Assembly (NCBI GenBank): GCA_034509425.1
Contig: JAVTVJ010000452.1
Coordinates: forward strand, 930,001 to 994,000
Length of the DNA stretch: 64,000 nt
Direction: 5' to 3'
DNA from: Eopsaltria australis
Taxonomy: Eukaryota; Chordata; Aves; Passeriformes; Petroicidae
The translations under genes and the position numbers were made by a program. The notes under the pieces are model-generated. The model made no database searches and had not been told where the DNA came from. It was given only the letters and a program-made list of their open reading frames with translations. Shown one piece after another: positions 62,050-64,000 of the stretch (position 1 is the first letter of the stretch; every line of letters begins with the position of its first letter).

Positions 62050-62875
62050 GTTTTATTAAACGTTTAGAAAAATACATATCAAAATGCAACATTTATGTGA
62101 TTCAAACACTGTAAGTTCATTGAACAAAGGCAGGGAACGGGGAAAGAGCTGAGCTATTTCTCAGAAAATGCTTTTTCATTGAAAATGCTGAGTTAAAAAA
62201 AGGGGAGGGGGAGGAGGCGTTTAGGGGATACAGTTGGAGAGGAGAGAATGGCAAAATCTCTTGTTAGGAGACGAATTTCCTGTTATGAAAAATGCTGAAG
62301 CTGAAGTTTGGCCATTGGCCAGTTTGCAATTTAGATACTTTTTTGGACTTCAAAGTTCAGTTTAAAGAAATTCTAAACTGAAACAGAACATCTTCATGTT
62401 CTTCAGCTTTTCTTTGTGAAAAATCTTTCACATAGCTTTTATTTTCTTTTGAAAGGGATTTTAATTTCAAAGTGTTCAAGGATGGGTATAATTTTCCCTC
62501 CAGGGGAACCAAAACAAATAAGGGAAGCACTGTGAACTATTAAAAAAGACAACTGCAAAGACAGATTTCGTAATTCCACATGATATAAAGTTCAACCCAG
62601 TAGCAACACCAGTATAAACATAATTTGAAGTGTCAGAAAGCAAAAAGGTCAAATTATTGAAGTCACAATAACAAAAAAGTGCTTTTGAAAATGATCCCTA
62701 AATCATACCTGGAATAGTACAAACCAAGGCATATCATGGTTACTGCCTTGGGATGTTTGTTTAATTTTGAGAATTTACATGATGGGGCCTTAGGCCACTA
62801 CTAAATCTTTGGAGATTTGGAGTTCTCATTTGTTTACAGACAATTTATGTTTGAAAAGAGGGCAGAGTGAAGTCC
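62050..62875 (-). other. Probable 3' UTR of the unidentified right-edge gene
   Basis: No coding potential is seen. On the minus strand an AATAAA in the context GTTTAATAAAACATG lies at about 62056-62051 and would end the transcript roughly 250 bp before the TUBGCP6 CpG island. This is inferred from the signal alone. Confidence 0.4.
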
Positions 62876-63787
62876 TCATATTTTCCTTTTCTGCTTCTTT
62901 GTAAAATTATTCTGAAGTGAAATCAATTCCTCAAAATCCCATCCTTCACTGAAAAGAACAGCAATAAGAAAACCAGTTATTAATCAAGCCCATACCACAA
63001 TTCCTGACCCCACAAGACTATTTTTATTAGAACCAGACCTCTGGTATTGGGCATTTCTTCTGAAAGAGAGAATAGCATTTTCTTTTAGAGATGCCCACCT
63101 TTATAATTGCTTTTTTTTTGTTGAAAGACAGAAGTCATTCAACAAAGAAAGGTTTCTAGACAAGGATGCTTGAAAACATACATTACCTGCCTAGCCTGAT
63201 TCCTATACAAATGGAGTGCCTGATTCTCAGCTCTTCATGACTGTACTTGCAGCATGACTAATCACTATTTAGTTATTTGTGGACAAGTTAAATATATAAA
63301 AATATCACCTGGTTTGGCACTATATCCAGAAAACACATTAGCAATGTTACCCATTCTTTAAGCACATATTTTTGTAATTTCATTCAAAACTTTTGGGGTA
63401 ACTATTTAAAATCCAAAGTGTACCATTGTTATGCTATGAAATCTGATGCTTTCTGGCTCAAGTGGCAGAATTAGAAGCATTCAGAGTTTCACCATTTTCA
63501 CACCAGATCAGTCTGGTCCCACTGACTTTAATCATCCCACCGACTTACAGGACCCAGCTGTATTTATATATCATATTTTCAGAAACTTACAGTATATAAG
63601 AGTTAAGGATAAAATCAGACAGCTTACCTGAACACTGAAGCATTTTCCATTCCTGCTGAAACTGGTCTCTTAATGCTTTTATTTTATTTACTTTTTCTTG
63701 GGTAGGAGGTACATAAATTCCAAAGGGAGGTGTAGAAGCACCCACTAATACTTTGGCTACACTTTGCATTAAACTTATCTCTGTGTC
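62876..63787 (-). CDS. Unidentified minus-strand gene, C-terminal exons only
   Basis: An exon at 63787-63628 has a strong acceptor (TTTTTTTTCCTAATTAG) and donor (TTCAG|GTAAGC). It reads DTEISLMQSVAKVL, then GASTPPFGIYVPPTQEKVNK, then IKALRDQFQQEWKMLQ, with a helical, charged end. A second exon candidate starts at 62948 after TTCTTTTCAG. Joined in the predicted phase it gives SVKDGILRN and a stop. Its other frame, EGWDFEELISLQNNFTKKQ (stop at 62876-62878), looks more like real protein. That frame would need either an unseen exon between them or a weak donor (CTTCA|GTGTTC). I do not recognise the family. In human the next gene on this strand is HDAC10, but these residues do not resemble what I know of HDAC10. 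Confidence 0.55.
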
Positions 63788-64000
63788 CTAATTAGGAAAA
63801 AAAATACTCCTGTGAGCCAAGCTCTTTGGTTTCAGTGATACATGAAATATTTTACAACAAGCTTTTGTAATTAAATTGCTAGCATTAGTAGCAGGAATGA
63901 GCAACCTCCCATTTTCAAATAAAAATGTGTTCAAATAGGTTTTTTTCTGAAAAATGTAAATTCATTTTTATCTGTTGTAAAACTTGTTTCTTTCAGATGG
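63788..64000 (-). other. Intron of the unidentified gene (right edge)
   Basis: AT-rich sequence upstream (on the minus strand) of the acceptor at 63788-63789. No further exon is visible before the window ends. Confidence 0.4.

Noticed and set aside
61039..62114. ORFs of 288 and 312 residues across the TUBGCP6 promoter, with repeated Pro-Gly-Arg or Ala-Pro-Ala units
   Set aside because: The repeats come from the 30-bp minisatellite, whose length is a multiple of three. There are no conserved residues, and the region is promoter and 5' UTR.

Overview
The window is nuclear DNA from a bird, most likely a passerine (songbird). Three conserved vertebrate genes lie in the order seen at human 22q13.33: TRABD (+), SELENOO (+) and TUBGCP6 (-). 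The coding exons have GT-AG introns (one is GC-AG), and the proteins read close to their vertebrate orthologues. A tRNA-Ile-headed SINE with a CR1 tail (TguSINE1 type) at 6.4 kb, a CR1 fragment and several avian-style LTRs point to a songbird.

Layout. (1) 1-10.7 kb: the last four coding exons and long 3' UTR of TRABD, whose 5' part lies off the left edge. (2) 10.7-13.95 kb: an intergenic stretch holding a small, internally deleted endogenous retrovirus in minus orientation with a 4-bp target duplication. (3) 13.95-25.9 kb: all nine coding exons of SELENOO, from a CpG-island promoter to an in-frame UGA (selenocysteine) three codons before the real stop, with a convincing SECIS hairpin in the 3' UTR. 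(4) 25.9-38.2 kb: the gap between the convergent SELENOO and TUBGCP6, which is a retroelement deposit. It holds two closely related ~890-bp solo LTRs with different 5-bp target duplications, a CR1 fragment, a 6-bp-TSD ERVK-type solo LTR, a 4-bp-TSD solo LTR and an unexplained CpG island at 36.3-37.2 kb. (5) 38.2-61.8 kb: the complete TUBGCP6 gene on the minus strand, 25 coding exons plus a non-coding first exon in a CpG island that carries a 30-bp minisatellite. (6) 62.0-63.8 kb: the 3' end of another minus-strand gene that I could not identify.

SELENOO is a mitochondrial protein AMPylase with a kinase-like fold. TUBGCP6 is the largest subunit of the gamma-tubulin ring complex. TRABD is a TraB-family membrane protein. 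I see no functional link between them beyond conserved synteny. Splice phases were checked by hand exon by exon. SELENOO sums to 1995 nt (664 residues including Sec) and TUBGCP6 to 5232 nt (1743 residues). No genuine tRNA or rRNA gene and no CRISPR array was seen. The possible novelty is in the orphan CpG island, the unidentified right-edge gene, the SECIS variant and the LTR cluster rather than in any new multi-gene system.
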